A stretch of DNA of 64,000 nucleotides from an uncultured Campylobacter sp. (lineage in GTDB: Bacteria; Campylobacterota; Campylobacteria; Campylobacterales; Campylobacteraceae): NCBI GenBank assembly GCA_934718785.1, contig CAKVAF010000008.1, positions 16,742 through 80,741 on the forward strand, in the 5' to 3' direction. The position numbers and the translations under genes were made by a program. The notes below the pieces were generated by a model. It saw only the letters and a list, made by a program, of their open reading frames with translations. It was not told where the DNA came from and searched no databases. The stretch's first letter is position 1. Each line of letters begins with the position of its first letter. This document shows, one piece after another, positions 45,825-55,012 of the stretch.

Positions 45825-46214
45825 ATGAAAATTCGCGTATATTACGAAGACACCGATGTTGGCGGAGTTGTTTATCATAGCAATTATTTAAATTTTTGCG
45901 AAAGAGCTAGGAGTGAGCTTTTTTTCGAGCGTTTGCCTGAGATTTTTGACGCTCGCATGGGGCATTTTTTGCTTGTGAAAGCAGAATGCGAGTTTAAAAA
46001 AAGTGCCAAGATTGGCGATATTTTAGAAATTAAAAGCACACTTTTAGAGCTTAAAAAGGCTTCTGTAAGGCTCAAGCAAGAAATTTTTAAAAATGAAACG
46101 CTGATTTTTAGGGCTATTTTCACGCTTGCTTTTGTCAAAAGTGGCAAGGCAAGTGCGATGAGTGAGAAAATCAGCACCGCATTTAAAGAACTTTTTACCA
46201 AGGATGAATCTTAA
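45825..46214 (+). CDS. ybgC: YbgC-type acyl-CoA thioesterase
   Basis: 129 residues, hotdog fold. IRVYYEDTDVGGVVYHSNYL contains the catalytic Asp/Tyr of the 4-hydroxybenzoyl-CoA thioesterase subgroup, followed by FCERARSELF. The ATG at 45825 has AAGGA seven bases upstream; an in-frame ATG at 45801 has none. In other bacteria YbgC stands in the tol-pal operon and interacts with acyl carrier protein; here no tol genes are next to it. Divergent from atpE. Confidence 0.9.
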   Translation: MKIRVYYEDTDVGGVVYHSNYLNFCERARSELFFERLPEIFDARMGHFLLVKAECEFKKSAKIGDILEIKSTLLELKKASVRLKQEIFKNETLIFRAIFTLAFVKSGKASAMSEKISTAFKELFTKDES

Positions 46215-46228
46215 ATCAAGCCTGCTTT

Positions 46229-46515
46229 AAAACCGCTACTTGATTTAAATTTAAATTTATAAATCACAAAACAGCGGCACGAGATTTCAATTTAAAAATA
46301 AATTATAGATTGTTTTGTCAGTAAAATCGGCTCTTAATGATGAAGTGTAGAGTTTAGCTCAATGTATTGCATTTTTTGTCATTGCGAGCGCTAGCAAAGT
46401 AATTCATAAATATTTTGTAAATTTTTTTTAGATTGGCACGAATTTGCTTTTACAAATTCTTACAATGACTTGAGCTAGGTTTGGTCTATGTCTTTTTTTT
46501 GCAATGACTCGAGCT
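46229..46515. repeat. Composite repeat, partial or rearranged copy
   Basis: AAAACCGCTACTTGAT (46229-46244), then AAAACAGCGGCACGAG (46268-46283), then TATAGATTGTTTTG, GTCATTGCGAGCGCTAGCAAAG and GATTGGCACG ... ACAATGACTTGAG, TGCAATGACTCGAG. No inverted right end. Fills most of the gap 46215-46592. Confidence 0.65.
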
Positions 46516-46592
46516 AAAGACTATCACGCAAGGATAAGCTGCATTGTAGTGGTAAATTGTAGTTTATAAATTTATGAATAATCAATAAAATT

Positions 46593-47675
46593 TCAAGGCT
46601 TTTGCACACCTTGCCAATTAAAATTATTGTAAATTTCTAGGATTTTCTTTTCATCTAGCATTTTAGGATCGATTCTAGTGCCAACGAGAGGGCTTTTCTT
46701 CATTTCATCAATGGTAATAATGTTTGAGCTTTTAAGAAACTCTTCTATAAGAGCTCTTCTTGAATTTTTTACAAGGAGAAAATGCCAATTATTAAGCTCG
46801 GTATGAAAGAACCTGTGTGTTTGATTGCTGTATTTAAGCCCTTCATAGTAGCCACCATCTGCTGTTCTTGTTTCAATCGTTTTGATATTTTTATTAAAAA
46901 TAAGCCAATGATCCATTCCTAATGCTAAATAATCAATGTTATTTAAGGTATCTTTTACTTTAAATGTATAAATTTGCTGATTTTTGATGATAAAATTTAT
47001 TCTTGAGACAAAGACCACATCACAAGGCTTTCTAGCCAAATAAAAACTCTTAAAAAGCTTTGCTCCGTCATATACATGATCGACATCGATTTTAATGAAC
47101 CATTCATTTTTAGGGATAAAACTAAGCACGAAATCATAGTATTTATAAAGCTTGTTTTCTTCGCTCTGTGGGTTTTGAATTTGCACTTCGTAGGGGTATT
47201 TTACAGGGATAAAGCTAGGATATTGCTTGCAAAATTCTAAAATAATCTCTTCGCTGCCATCATCGCAGTCATTATAGCCGATGATTCCGCGCTGAATGGC
47301 GGGCAGTATGCTTTCAAGGCTTGATTTAAGTGTGATAGCTTCGTTTTTAACGCGAATATATGCCCAAGGATTACGGGGAGATTTACTATCCTTAGCACTT
47401 TCATCAAAATTAAAATAACCTAAATGCCCCTCCCCCTGTGCTTTAGTGACTAAATTTGAAGCTAGTTTTTGATTTGCTTTAATGAAATATTCATTACTAA
47501 ACTCACTCATAGCCTTTAAAACAGGCTTTGGCACAAAACTATCAACTTGATTTAAAAATATAGTTTTATCGCCGCCAAATTTGCTTCTAAATTTTCTTCT
47601 TAAATTTCTTGTTGGCAAAAAAGAAGAAACAAATTGCGCTAACATTTTTCTTAAATAAACAGATAAAAACTCCAT
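46593..47675 (-). CDS. cgtA: CgtA-like beta-1,4-N-acetylgalactosaminyltransferase
   Basis: 360 residues. [40 protein letters not shown] and [20 protein letters not shown] are nearly identical to what I remember of C. jejuni CgtA, and [12 protein letters not shown] holds the DxD metal site. CgtA adds GalNAc to sialyl-galactose on lipooligosaccharide and creates GM2-type ganglioside mimics. The C-terminal third, which contacts the acceptor, diverges, so the acceptor may differ. No other LOS or sialic-acid gene is adjacent: it is flanked by a repeat and a lipoprotein gene. Basic N-terminal stretch, no signal peptide. Confidence 0.82.
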   Translation of the reverse strand: MEFLSVYLRKMLAQFVSSFLPTRNLRRKFRSKFGGDKTIFLNQVDSFVPKPVLKAMSEFSNEYFIKANQKLASNLVTKAQGEGHLGYFNFDESAKDSKSPRNPWAYIRVKNEAITLKSSLESILPAIQRGIIGYNDCDDGSEEIILEFCKQYPSFIPVKYPYEVQIQNPQSEENKLYKYYDFVLSFIPKNEWFIKIDVDHVYDGAKLFKSFYLARKPCDVVFVSRINFIIKNQQIYTFKVKDTLNNIDYLALGMDHWLIFNKNIKTIETRTADGGYYEGLKYSNQTHRFFHTELNNWHFLLVKNSRRALIEEFLKSSNIITIDEMKKSPLVGTRIDPKMLDEKKILEIYNNFNWQGVQKP

Positions 47676-47734
47676 AATTCCACCTTAATTATAGCGATAA
47701 ATTTTAAAAATTTTATATGATTTATTGTTTAAAT

Positions 47735-48793
47735 TCACAAGCCATTTGCTTCTTCAAAGCCAAATTCAAGGGCTTTCATCAGCTTTATATCATAGAGAAT
47801 TTGATTGTCTTTCATAGGCTCTTTAAAAAGCCTTTCAGCGCCCTTGTCAATGAAGCTTGTATAGATAAAATCTACGCCAATGCTGGTAGAATAAGCCACC
47901 CAGTTGTAATCAATGCTTTGCTCAAAGCTTTCATTAAGATAGCTTAGATATTCATCAGTGTTTGAAATGGAATTGGCGATGAGCATTTTTTTTCTATCGC
48001 CTGGTTGAGTAAGGCTCAATAATATGGGATTGTAAGCAATTTGCGTGGCTAAAATAGCGCTTGGAGTGATATTATTCACGCGAAGCTGTGAAGCGATGAT
48101 GGCACTTTTAGTTAGTGGGGTGTTTAAAAATATGCTCGCACCGCTTAAACTTCCTTTAGAATAAAGCAAACTGATATAATTTAGCTTTTTGCCGCCTACA
48201 AAATAAGTCCTTGCGCTATAATTTGAAAGAATGGAGTTAAGATAGCTTGAAAGCGTGCTATCATCGTAAAAGCTGGCTATCTTAGCACTTCCTTGCTGGC
48301 TTAGCTTTTCAACTTGAGCTTTGTAATCAATGCCGCCAAAATAGACATTTGAAGCCTTGATTTGTGTGTTATTTTTATGCAGGGTTGGGATATAAAAGAT
48401 GAAATCTTCATAATCATTTAAAAAATTCACACCCCTTGTCGTAAAGGCTGCGATGATGAATTTAACGCCTTTTGCTTTGATTTTTTCAAGTGCTGCTCTT
48501 ATGCTTTGCTCATCTTCGCTGCCTATTAAAAAAATTTCAGTGTTCATTTTCGCGTCTTTTCTTAAAATATAAGCAAGGCTAGCGTTTATGACTATGCTTG
48601 AATAGCTTTTAATGCTCTTTTCAGGTATAATAATAGCAAGCTTATCGTTTGATAAAACAGGCTGTTGCGCGCTACTTGGCGGGGGCGTAGTCGTAGTAAC
48701 TGGCGTGCTAGGGTGCTTTATAGAAGGCTGAGTAAGGCTACAAGCACTGATAAAAAGGGCTAAAATTAAGCACAAATAAAGCTTTATTTTCAT
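47735..48793 (-). CDS. Lipoprotein, periplasmic-binding-like (LppC/LpoA-type fold)
   Basis: 352 residues. KIKLYLCLILALFISACSLT is a lipoprotein signal with lipobox ISAC (Cys18). A Thr/Pro-rich linker (TPVTTTTPPPSS) follows, then a domain with alternating strands such as KLAIIIPEKSIKSYSS and KGVKFIIAAFTTRGVNFL that resembles type I periplasmic binding folds. The position next to the UDG and GNAT genes matches C. jejuni Cj0964 (recall). Possibly an outer-membrane regulator of peptidoglycan synthesis, but this is only a structural guess. Confidence 0.7.
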   Translation of the reverse strand: MKIKLYLCLILALFISACSLTQPSIKHPSTPVTTTTPPPSSAQQPVLSNDKLAIIIPEKSIKSYSSIVINASLAYILRKDAKMNTEIFLIGSEDEQSIRAALEKIKAKGVKFIIAAFTTRGVNFLNDYEDFIFYIPTLHKNNTQIKASNVYFGGIDYKAQVEKLSQQGSAKIASFYDDSTLSSYLNSILSNYSARTYFVGGKKLNYISLLYSKGSLSGASIFLNTPLTKSAIIASQLRVNNITPSAILATQIAYNPILLSLTQPGDRKKMLIANSISNTDEYLSYLNESFEQSIDYNWVAYSTSIGVDFIYTSFIDKGAERLFKEPMKDNQILYDIKLMKALEFGFEEANGL

Positions 48794-48880
48794 TAAAATT
48801 TCCTTAAATTCTTAGCTTAAAAGCTTAAATTTAGTAATTTTTAAGCTTTTTAAAATTCGCAAAATATTCGTAATTTTAGC

Positions 48881-49555
48881 TTAATTTTGCTTAATATTTT
48901 GCAAGTAGGGCTTAAATTTTTGCAAATCTTTGATAAATTCTTGCTTGTGGCTTGGATTTTTGGCTAAAAAATCCAAATCAAAGCTTGGCAGCGCTAAGGC
49001 ATTTAAAAGCTTTAAAAAATAGCCCCTATGCTCTTTAAAGCCAATAAATCCAAGTGCTTCAAAGACTTCTTGACCTAAAATTAAAATAAACTTAGGTCGT
49101 AAAAGCTTGATTTCTTCAAAAATATAAGGCAGACATTGATTTAAGGCGTTAAAATCAGGCTTTTCATCATTAAAGCACTTATAAATAGAGCTTAGATAAA
49201 GTTCATTTTCTTTTAAATCAAGTTCTTTTAAAAGCAAATTTTCAAGCTCCTTGCCCTGAGTGCTTTGAAAAAAACTTTCGTTTTGACTCTCTTTTTTGCT
49301 TATAAATTCCTTAATAATCATCAAGCTAAAGGGCTTAAAATCAGCTTTAAAAAGGCTTTTTGAACGCTTTTTAGATAAAGCGCAAAGCTGGCAATTTGAA
49401 ATTTGAGCCTTTAAAGCCCTAAATTTTTGCTTTCTTTGAGAAAAATTTAAGTTTTCATTCAAGCTCTTAAAATTTTCATCCCATTTTAAAGAATCTTTAG
49501 CGCAAAAATCATAGCCAAAGGCTTTGAGATAATAAAGGCTTCTTAGCTCACTCAT
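48881..49555 (-). CDS. Uracil-DNA glycosylase family protein
   Basis: 224 residues. CQLCALSKKRSKSLF near residue 57 holds two Cys typical of the iron-sulphur UDG families 4/5, and LLRPKFILILGQEVFEALGF the later conserved strand. The catalytic motif of family 4 (GEAPG...) is not clear: MIIKEFISKKE stands where it would be expected, so activity is uncertain. Ends with FLAKNPSHKQEFIKDL, containing the His of the SLHPS-type loop in altered form (NPSHK). Ten bases after the GNAT gene stop. Confidence 0.7.
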   Translation of the reverse strand: MSELRSLYYLKAFGYDFCAKDSLKWDENFKSLNENLNFSQRKQKFRALKAQISNCQLCALSKKRSKSLFKADFKPFSLMIIKEFISKKESQNESFFQSTQGKELENLLLKELDLKENELYLSSIYKCFNDEKPDFNALNQCLPYIFEEIKLLRPKFILILGQEVFEALGFIGFKEHRGYFLKLLNALALPSFDLDFLAKNPSHKQEFIKDLQKFKPYLQNIKQN

Positions 49556-49564
49556 TTAAATGCT

Positions 49565-50050
49565 TTAATCTTTGCTTAAATTTTCTAAATTTTTATCATC
49601 AAGGCGGTAAGTTCGCCAAATTTTATTTAAATTCTCAGCCTTTAAAGCCTCGTAAAAGTCTATGCCAAGCTGATTTGAGTTAAGACAAACCCATTCAAGC
49701 CTTTTGAGATTTTTTCTTTTAGCAATTGTTGCTAGCTGTTTAAAAACAGCCCTTGCGTAGCCTTTTTTCCTATGCTCTGGCCTTATATATAAATCCTCTA
49801 AATAAAGCCCCCCACGCCCCAAAAAAGATGAAAAAGTGCAAAAATATATCGCATATCCTATAACTTGCCCATCAATCTCAAGCAAAAGCGCTGTGGCAAG
49901 TTTATCCTCAAACAAGCTTTTTGCATAAATTTCAGGTGTAGCCACGAGAATGTCCGTCATTTCTTCATATTCTGCAAGCTCTTTTACAAGCTCGAGTAAG
50001 GTGGGTAAATCCTTTTTTGTAACTTCTTTTATCTTTAAATTCGCACTCAT
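49565..50050 (-). CDS. GNAT-family N-acetyltransferase
   Basis: 161 residues. YLEDLYIRPEHRKKGYARAV is the acetyl-CoA binding strand-loop and LKRLEWVCLNSNQLGIDFYE the usual following helix; YRLDDKNL closes. It resembles the diamine/spermidine acetyltransferase-like subgroup, but the substrate cannot be read. Divergent from rpmH, convergent in direction with UDG and lipoprotein genes; corresponds to C. jejuni Cj0962 (recall). Confidence 0.85.
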   Translation of the reverse strand: MSANLKIKEVTKKDLPTLLELVKELAEYEEMTDILVATPEIYAKSLFEDKLATALLLEIDGQVIGYAIYFCTFSSFLGRGGLYLEDLYIRPEHRKKGYARAVFKQLATIAKRKNLKRLEWVCLNSNQLGIDFYEALKAENLNKIWRTYRLDDKNLENLSKD

Positions 50051-50196
50051 TTTTATCCTTAAAATTGAACTAATTTCAAGCTTTGACTTAGCTTAAAGCT
50101 TTATTTCAATATAAAATAAAAAATTAAAACTAAAAATTTAGCAAAGAAAAATAAAATTTTCACTGAATTTAAAAGCAAATTTAAGTAAATTTTGGC

Positions 50197-50202
50197 TAGA
50201 AT
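50197..50202 (+). promoter_or_regulatory. -10 box of rpmH
   Basis: TAGAAT in TTTTGGCTAGAATT, 29 bases before the rpmH ATG, with one mismatch to TATAAT. Confidence 0.55.
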
Positions 50203-50231
50203 TAAACTTTATTTTTAAAAAAGGACAGATA

Positions 50232-50366
50232 ATGAAAAGAACCTTTCAACCCCACAACACGCCTAAAAAGCGCACTCACGGCTTTCGCGTTAGAATGAAA
50301 AGCAAAAATGGACGCAAGGTCATTAACGCAAGACGCGCAAAGGGGCGTAAAAGATTAGCCGTATAA
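50232..50366 (+). CDS. rpmH: 50S ribosomal protein L34
   Basis: 44 residues, [20 protein letters not shown] through [14 protein letters not shown], the canonical L34. AAGGA precedes the ATG. First gene of the conserved rpmH-rnpA-yidD-yidC-jag-mnmE block; its TAA overlaps the region where rnpA must begin. Confidence 0.97.
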   Translation: MKRTFQPHNTPKKRTHGFRVRMKSKNGRKVINARRAKGRKRLAV

Positions 50367-50677
50367 CAAGCATTTGCGATGAAAAAGATTTTTCAAAGCT
50401 TTATAAACAGGGTAAGCGTTGGCATACAAAGGGCTTTGTAGTGATATTTTTAAAAGAAAATGAGCTTAAAATGTCCGTGATAGCGAGTAAAAAAGTAGGC
50501 AATGCTGTGCTTAGAAACAGAGCAAAAAGGCTTTTAAGAGAAGCCTTTAAAAGTGTTGGCAAAGTGCTTTTGGGGCATTATGCTCTTGTGGCAAAGGCTG
50601 AAATTTTAGAGCTTCATTTAAGCCAAATTCAAAAGGATTTGAAATGGAGTTTAAGAAGGCTAGAATGTCAAATTTAA
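50363..50677 (+). CDS. rnpA: Ribonuclease P protein component, start uncertain (no ATG/GTG/TTG at the N-terminus)
   Basis: The frame reads [20 protein letters not shown] then [20 protein letters not shown] and [16 protein letters not shown], an RnpA with its full N-terminal RNA-binding face and the RNR motif. The first canonical start in the frame is GTG at 50441, which would remove the conserved [11 protein letters not shown]. Upstream, the frame is open from 50351 and offers only ATT (50354, 50372) and ATA (50363). I place the start at ATA 50363, overlapping the rpmH stop, but ATT 50372 is equally possible; a nearby ATG at 50379 is in another frame, so an unseen frameshift is the alternative. 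The protein binds the RNase P RNA. Confidence 0.8.
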   Translation: MTSICDEKDFSKLYKQGKRWHTKGFVVIFLKENELKMSVIASKKVGNAVLRNRAKRLLREAFKSVGKVLLGHYALVAKAEILELHLSQIQKDLKWSLRRLECQI

Positions 50678-51105
50678 ATTTTAAGGCGGTAGGCTCTCAG
50701 AGCCCTAGAATTTTGCAAAACAAGCTTTTAAGCCCACAAAAAGAGTATAGAAAAATCTTAAATTTAAGCCTTGTAAATAAAGCTGTAAGCAAGTTTATAC
50801 GCTTTTATCAGCTTTTTTTAAGCCCCTTGAAGCCCGCGTGCTGCCGCTATTATCCAAGCTGCTCGCAGTATGCTTTAATGCAGTTTAAGAAAAATCATTT
50901 TTTTATCGCTTTTTTTAAAAGCCTTTTGAGAATTTTACGCTGCAATGCCTATTTTAAGGGCGGATTTGACTATCCAAAAATAAAGCAAAAAAGGCTTTTA
51001 AAAAAATTAAATTTAAAGAGTGAAAAAATTTCAAAAATTGAGTTTTTTTATATCCCTTGCGGGAAAGATTTTATAATGATTAAAAAATTTAAAGGAACTT
51101 CGTGA
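50644..51105 (+). CDS. yidD: Membrane protein insertion efficiency factor YidD
   Basis: 153 residues. The YidD core FYQLFLSPLKPACCRYYPSC then SQYALMQFKKNHFFIAFFKS and ILRCNAYFKGGFDYPKI spans about 53-113. N- and C-terminal extensions are Lys-rich. It overlaps rnpA by 34 bases; an in-frame ATG at 50665 would shorten it by seven residues. The stop overlaps the GTG of yidC (GTGA). YidD helps YidC-dependent membrane insertion. Confidence 0.88.
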   Translation: MEFKKARMSNLNFKAVGSQSPRILQNKLLSPQKEYRKILNLSLVNKAVSKFIRFYQLFLSPLKPACCRYYPSCSQYALMQFKKNHFFIAFFKSLLRILRCNAYFKGGFDYPKIKQKRLLKKLNLKSEKISKIEFFYIPCGKDFIMIKKFKGTS

Positions 51106-52715
51106 ATAATCAACAAAATCCAGGCCAGCAAAAAAGAATCATTCTAGCCGTGGTGCTGAGCTTTTTATTTTTCATCGTTTATAGTGAATTTTTTGTAGAA
51201 AAGGCAAAACCGCTTGATTTAAACTCTAGCAATAACGCCACTGCTTTACAAAATACAGCTACTAGCGCACCACAAACTCAAGCTCCTGCTTTGCAAAGCC
51301 CTGAAAATAGTTCAGCACCCATTCAAAGTTTCAATTCACAAAGCGCGCTTGTGAGCTTAGAAAGTGAGCATTTTAGTGCAAAAATTGATACTTTTGGGCG
51401 CATTGCAAGTTTTAAGCTTAAGGGCTCGAAATTTAAAGATGAAAAGGGCGAAGCCCTAGAGCTTATCGACACACAAGGCGTAAAGCCTTTAGAACTTCGC
51501 TTTAGTGACGCTTCAATTAATCAACTTGCTTTTGAAAAGCCCTACACAGCTTCAGCTTCAAATTTGCAAATCACAGATGATAAAGGCGTGAGCTTTGTTT
51601 TAGAGCAAAACTTAAGTGAGAATTTAAGTATTCAAAAAGTGCTGCGTTTTTATGAAAATGGAAATTATGATTTAGAAGTCAAATTAAGCCAGCCAAATGC
51701 CTTTTTCATCACCACAGGAGCGCGTCCAAACACAGCTAAAGAAAGCTATGTGGTGCGTGGGGGCTTAGTCGTTAAGGCTGATGAAACGGTGGAGACTTTT
51801 GAAGATGGCGATGTGAGTTCAAACACTGAGATTAAGGACGCGATCATCGTTTCAGCCTTTGATGCTTATTATACTTCGCTTTTTTATGATTTTGACAAGC
51901 CACTAGATACTATAGTCAGTAATGCGGGCAATGAAAATCCTTTGATTTTTGTGCGCTCTAGCGCAGACTTAAAGATTAAAGGCTACATCGGCGCAAAAGA
52001 GCACAGTACGCTTAGAAGTATAGATGAAAGGCTTATCGAATCGGTAGAATATGGCTGGTTTACTTTCATCGCCAAGCCAGCTTACAGCTTTTTGGAATTT
52101 TTATATGGCTTTTTAGGCAACTGGGGCTGGAGCATAGTCGTTTTAACGCTTATCGTGCGCGTGATACTCTTTCCTTTAACCTATAAATCAATGATTTCGA
52201 TGAATAAACTTAAAGACTTAGCCCCAAGGATGAAAGAAATTCGCGAAAAATACAAAGGCGATCCGCAAAAAATGAATGTGCAAATGATGGAGCTTTACAA
52301 AAAGCACGGCGCAAATCCTTTTGCGGGCTGTTTGCCTATCATTTTGCAAATTCCTATCTTTTTTGCCATTTACCGCGTCTTGCTTAATGCGGTGGAGTTA
52401 AAGGGCGCGGCGTGGGCTTTGTGGATACATGATTTATCAGTACTTGATCCTTATTATGTGCTGCCGATTTTCATGGGTGCGACGATGTTTTTACAACAAC
52501 TCATCACGCCTATGGCCATACAAGATCCCACTCAGGCTAAGATTATGAAGTTCTTGCCGGTGATTTTTACTTTCTTTTTTCTGTGGTTTCCAGCCGGACT
52601 CACGCTTTATTGGTGCGTGAATAATTTATGCTCACTTTTGCAACAATTCATCGTCAATAAGCTTTTTGCAAGAGAGCATCACAAAGAAAAAGAGGCTAAA
52701 AAAGATGAAAATTGA
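51102..52715 (+). CDS. yidC: Membrane protein insertase YidC
   Basis: 537 residues: one N-terminal helix (RIILAVVLSFLFFIVYSEFF), a periplasmic beta domain (about 85-320) and five C-terminal helices. WGWSIVVLTLIVRVILFPLT contains the conserved Arg of the hydrophilic groove; MKEIREKYKGDPQKMNVQMM and ANPFAGCLPIILQIPIFFAI follow. GTG start overlapping the yidD stop. Inserts and folds inner-membrane proteins such as subunit c of ATP synthase. Confidence 0.95.
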   Translation: MNNQQNPGQQKRIILAVVLSFLFFIVYSEFFVEKAKPLDLNSSNNATALQNTATSAPQTQAPALQSPENSSAPIQSFNSQSALVSLESEHFSAKIDTFGRIASFKLKGSKFKDEKGEALELIDTQGVKPLELRFSDASINQLAFEKPYTASASNLQITDDKGVSFVLEQNLSENLSIQKVLRFYENGNYDLEVKLSQPNAFFITTGARPNTAKESYVVRGGLVVKADETVETFEDGDVSSNTEIKDAIIVSAFDAYYTSLFYDFDKPLDTIVSNAGNENPLIFVRSSADLKIKGYIGAKEHSTLRSIDERLIESVEYGWFTFIAKPAYSFLEFLYGFLGNWGWSIVVLTLIVRVILFPLTYKSMISMNKLKDLAPRMKEIREKYKGDPQKMNVQMMELYKKHGANPFAGCLPIILQIPIFFAIYRVLLNAVELKGAAWALWIHDLSVLDPYYVLPIFMGATMFLQQLITPMAIQDPTQAKIMKFLPVIFTFFFLWFPAGLTLYWCVNNLCSLLQQFIVNKLFAREHHKEKEAKKDEN

Positions 52716-53619
52716 AGCAAAAGATCTGCAAAGTGCGCTCACAAAGGCAGCAGCCGAGCTTGAATGCTCGGTTTTGGATGTAGAATATGAGATCATTCAG
52801 CGCCCAAGCTCTGGCTTTTTAGGGCTTTTTAAGAAAAATGCCATCATTGAAGCTCATTCTAAAAAGAAAGCTTACAAGCAGGATAAAAGGGCTTTTAAAA
52901 AGCAAAATCATTTCAAAAATGAAACTTACAAAGAAGAGTTTAAAAACGAGCCTAAATTTGAGAAAAAGCCTGAAAAAGAAGAAAATCAAAATTTTAGTGA
53001 AAAATTGAAAGAAAAGGCAAAAGTGCCAAGCTATAAGATCACAAGCGAGCCTATTTTTGATGATTTTCACAAAGAAAATTTCAAAGATGAAAAGAAAGCG
53101 CATCACAAGCAAGATTTTAAACACCACAAAAGCCCTGTAAAAGAAAGAGCGCAGGCTAAAGAGTGCATAGAAGAGATTAAAAAAGATTTAACCGAGCTTT
53201 TAAGGGCAGGAGAGTTTGACATCAAAGTGCTTGAAATAAGCGTTTGGGACAATGACACCATTTATATCAAGCTTGACGGAGAAGATGCTGCGCTTTTAAT
53301 CGGCAAGGAAGCTTACCGCTATAAAGCCCTTTCTTACTTGCTTCACAACTGGATCAATTCAAAATATAATTTGCTCGTGCGCCTTGAAATCGCTGAGTTT
53401 TTGAAAAATCAAGAACAAGCCATGCAGTTTTATCTTAAAAATATCATCGAAAAGGTGGAAAATACAGGCAGAGCGCAAACAAAGCATTTAGACGGCGTTT
53501 TAATTAAAATCGCGCTAGAGCAGCTGCGCGCGCATTTTCCAAACAAATATGTAGGCATTTGTCAAAATGGTGAGCAAAGATTTGTCGTGGTGAATGATTT
53601 TTTCAAAAAAGATGAATAA
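52705..53619 (+). CDS. jag: Jag/KhpB RNA-binding protein
   Basis: 304 residues from the ATG at 52705, inside the end of yidC; a longer frame from 52666 would overlap yidC further and lacks a ribosome site. Domain order: Jag-N ([19 protein letters not shown] and [10 protein letters not shown]), a long Lys/Glu/His-rich linker (about 50-145), KH ([20 protein letters not shown], which keeps the IGK-type loop) and R3H-like C-terminus ([15 protein letters not shown]). An RNA-binding regulator commonly encoded after yidC. Confidence 0.88.
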   Translation: MKIEAKDLQSALTKAAAELECSVLDVEYEIIQRPSSGFLGLFKKNAIIEAHSKKKAYKQDKRAFKKQNHFKNETYKEEFKNEPKFEKKPEKEENQNFSEKLKEKAKVPSYKITSEPIFDDFHKENFKDEKKAHHKQDFKHHKSPVKERAQAKECIEEIKKDLTELLRAGEFDIKVLEISVWDNDTIYIKLDGEDAALLIGKEAYRYKALSYLLHNWINSKYNLLVRLEIAEFLKNQEQAMQFYLKNIIEKVENTGRAQTKHLDGVLIKIALEQLRAHFPNKYVGICQNGEQRFVVVNDFFKKDE

Positions 53620-53633
53620 TTAAATTTCATAAA

Positions 53634-54989
53634 ATGAAAGATTTAAAAACTATAGCCGCTATCGCCACAGCTAACGGGCTTGGGGCTATTTCCATAGTGC
53701 GCTTAAGTGGGCCAAACACCCTTAAAATCGCTCTTTCTTTAACACACGCTAAAAAGCTAAGCCCAAGATACGCGCATTTGCTTAAAATTTATGATGAAAA
53801 AGATGAGTTTTTAGATGAAGCCATAGTGATTTATTTTAAAGCTCCTAAAAGCTTTACTGGCGAAGATGTAATCGAGTTTCAAACGCACGGAGGCTTTAGC
53901 GTGGCTAGCTTGCTGCTTGAAGCCTTGATTAAAAAAGGCGCGCAGCTTGCAAAGCCTGGTGAGTTTAGCAAAAGAGCCTTGCTTAATGGCAAAATGAGCC
54001 TTTTAAAAGCGATGAATACAGCAAGTCTTATTAGTGCTAAAAGCGAGAACGCAGCGCGAATTATCGCTAGAAATTTAGAAGGCAAATTGGGCGAGTTTTT
54101 AGAAAAAATCAGGCTTGATTTAGTAAAAACTTTAGCTTTTGTTGAAACGAGCATTGATTATGCTGAGGATGATTTGCCCACTGATATGTTAGAAAATATT
54201 ACTAAAATGTGTGAGCAAAATGCTAGGGATTTAGAGCGTATTGCTCAAATTTCACTCTCAAAAAAAGCTTTAATTCAAGGCTTTAAAATCGCTATCATAG
54301 GAAAGCCAAATGTTGGCAAATCCTCGCTTTTAAACGCTTTTTTAAACAAAAATAGAGCCATAGTAAGCAACGAAGCAGGCACGACAAGAGATATCATTGA
54401 AGATGAGCTTAAAATAGGCACACATTTAGTTAAAATCATCGATACAGCAGGCATTAGAAAGACGCAAAATGAGATAGAAAATAAAGGCATAGAACTTTCA
54501 AAAGAAGCCATCAAAGAAGCTGATATCATCATCGCGCTTTTTGATAGCTCGCGCGCAAAAGACAGCGAAGATGAAGAAATTTTAAATCTTTTAAGCCCTT
54601 ATTTAGAAAATGATAAAAAAAGCTTAAATTCACAAAAAAAGGTTTTTTTGGTGCTTAATAAAAGCGATTTAAAGGCTAAATTTGAGCTTGAAAACGCCAT
54701 TAAACTTTGTGCTAAAGATGATATTTCTAAGCTTATAAAGAGTTTAGAGCATTTTTTAAACACTCAAGAAAGCACGGATTTTATACTGCCTAATTTAGAG
54801 CTTATAAACGCCTTTGAAAGAGCTAGTAGAGCACTCTTTAGAGCAAAAAATTTAATCAGTGATAATCATTTAGAACTTTTTGCTTTTGAGCTGAATTTAG
54901 CCTTAAGTGAAATAGCAAAATTTACTCACAATTTCGAGTATGACGAGCTTTTAGATAGTATATTTAGCGAGTTTTGTTTAGGAAAATGA
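53634..54989 (+). CDS. mnmE: tRNA modification GTPase MnmE
   Basis: 451 residues. N-terminal folate-binding domain ([20 protein letters not shown]), helical domain, and inserted G domain: [14 protein letters not shown] (G1), TTRDIIED (G2), [10 protein letters not shown] (G3) and NKSDLK (G4). It ends in CLGK, where the Cys is the catalytic residue of the C(I/L/V)GK motif. With MnmG it installs cmnm5 at U34, the substrate of MnmC encoded at 27432. Fourteen bases after jag. Confidence 0.95.
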   Translation: MKDLKTIAAIATANGLGAISIVRLSGPNTLKIALSLTHAKKLSPRYAHLLKIYDEKDEFLDEAIVIYFKAPKSFTGEDVIEFQTHGGFSVASLLLEALIKKGAQLAKPGEFSKRALLNGKMSLLKAMNTASLISAKSENAARIIARNLEGKLGEFLEKIRLDLVKTLAFVETSIDYAEDDLPTDMLENITKMCEQNARDLERIAQISLSKKALIQGFKIAIIGKPNVGKSSLLNAFLNKNRAIVSNEAGTTRDIIEDELKIGTHLVKIIDTAGIRKTQNEIENKGIELSKEAIKEADIIIALFDSSRAKDSEDEEILNLLSPYLENDKKSLNSQKKVFLVLNKSDLKAKFELENAIKLCAKDDISKLIKSLEHFLNTQESTDFILPNLELINAFERASRALFRAKNLISDNHLELFAFELNLALSEIAKFTHNFEYDELLDSIFSEFCLGK

Positions 54990-55012
54990 GATAAAATTCA
55001 TAAAAAGGTGAG

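Noticed and set aside
50441..50677. rnpA starting at GTG 50441
   Set aside because: This would remove the conserved N-terminal RNA-binding strand that is plainly encoded upstream in the same frame.
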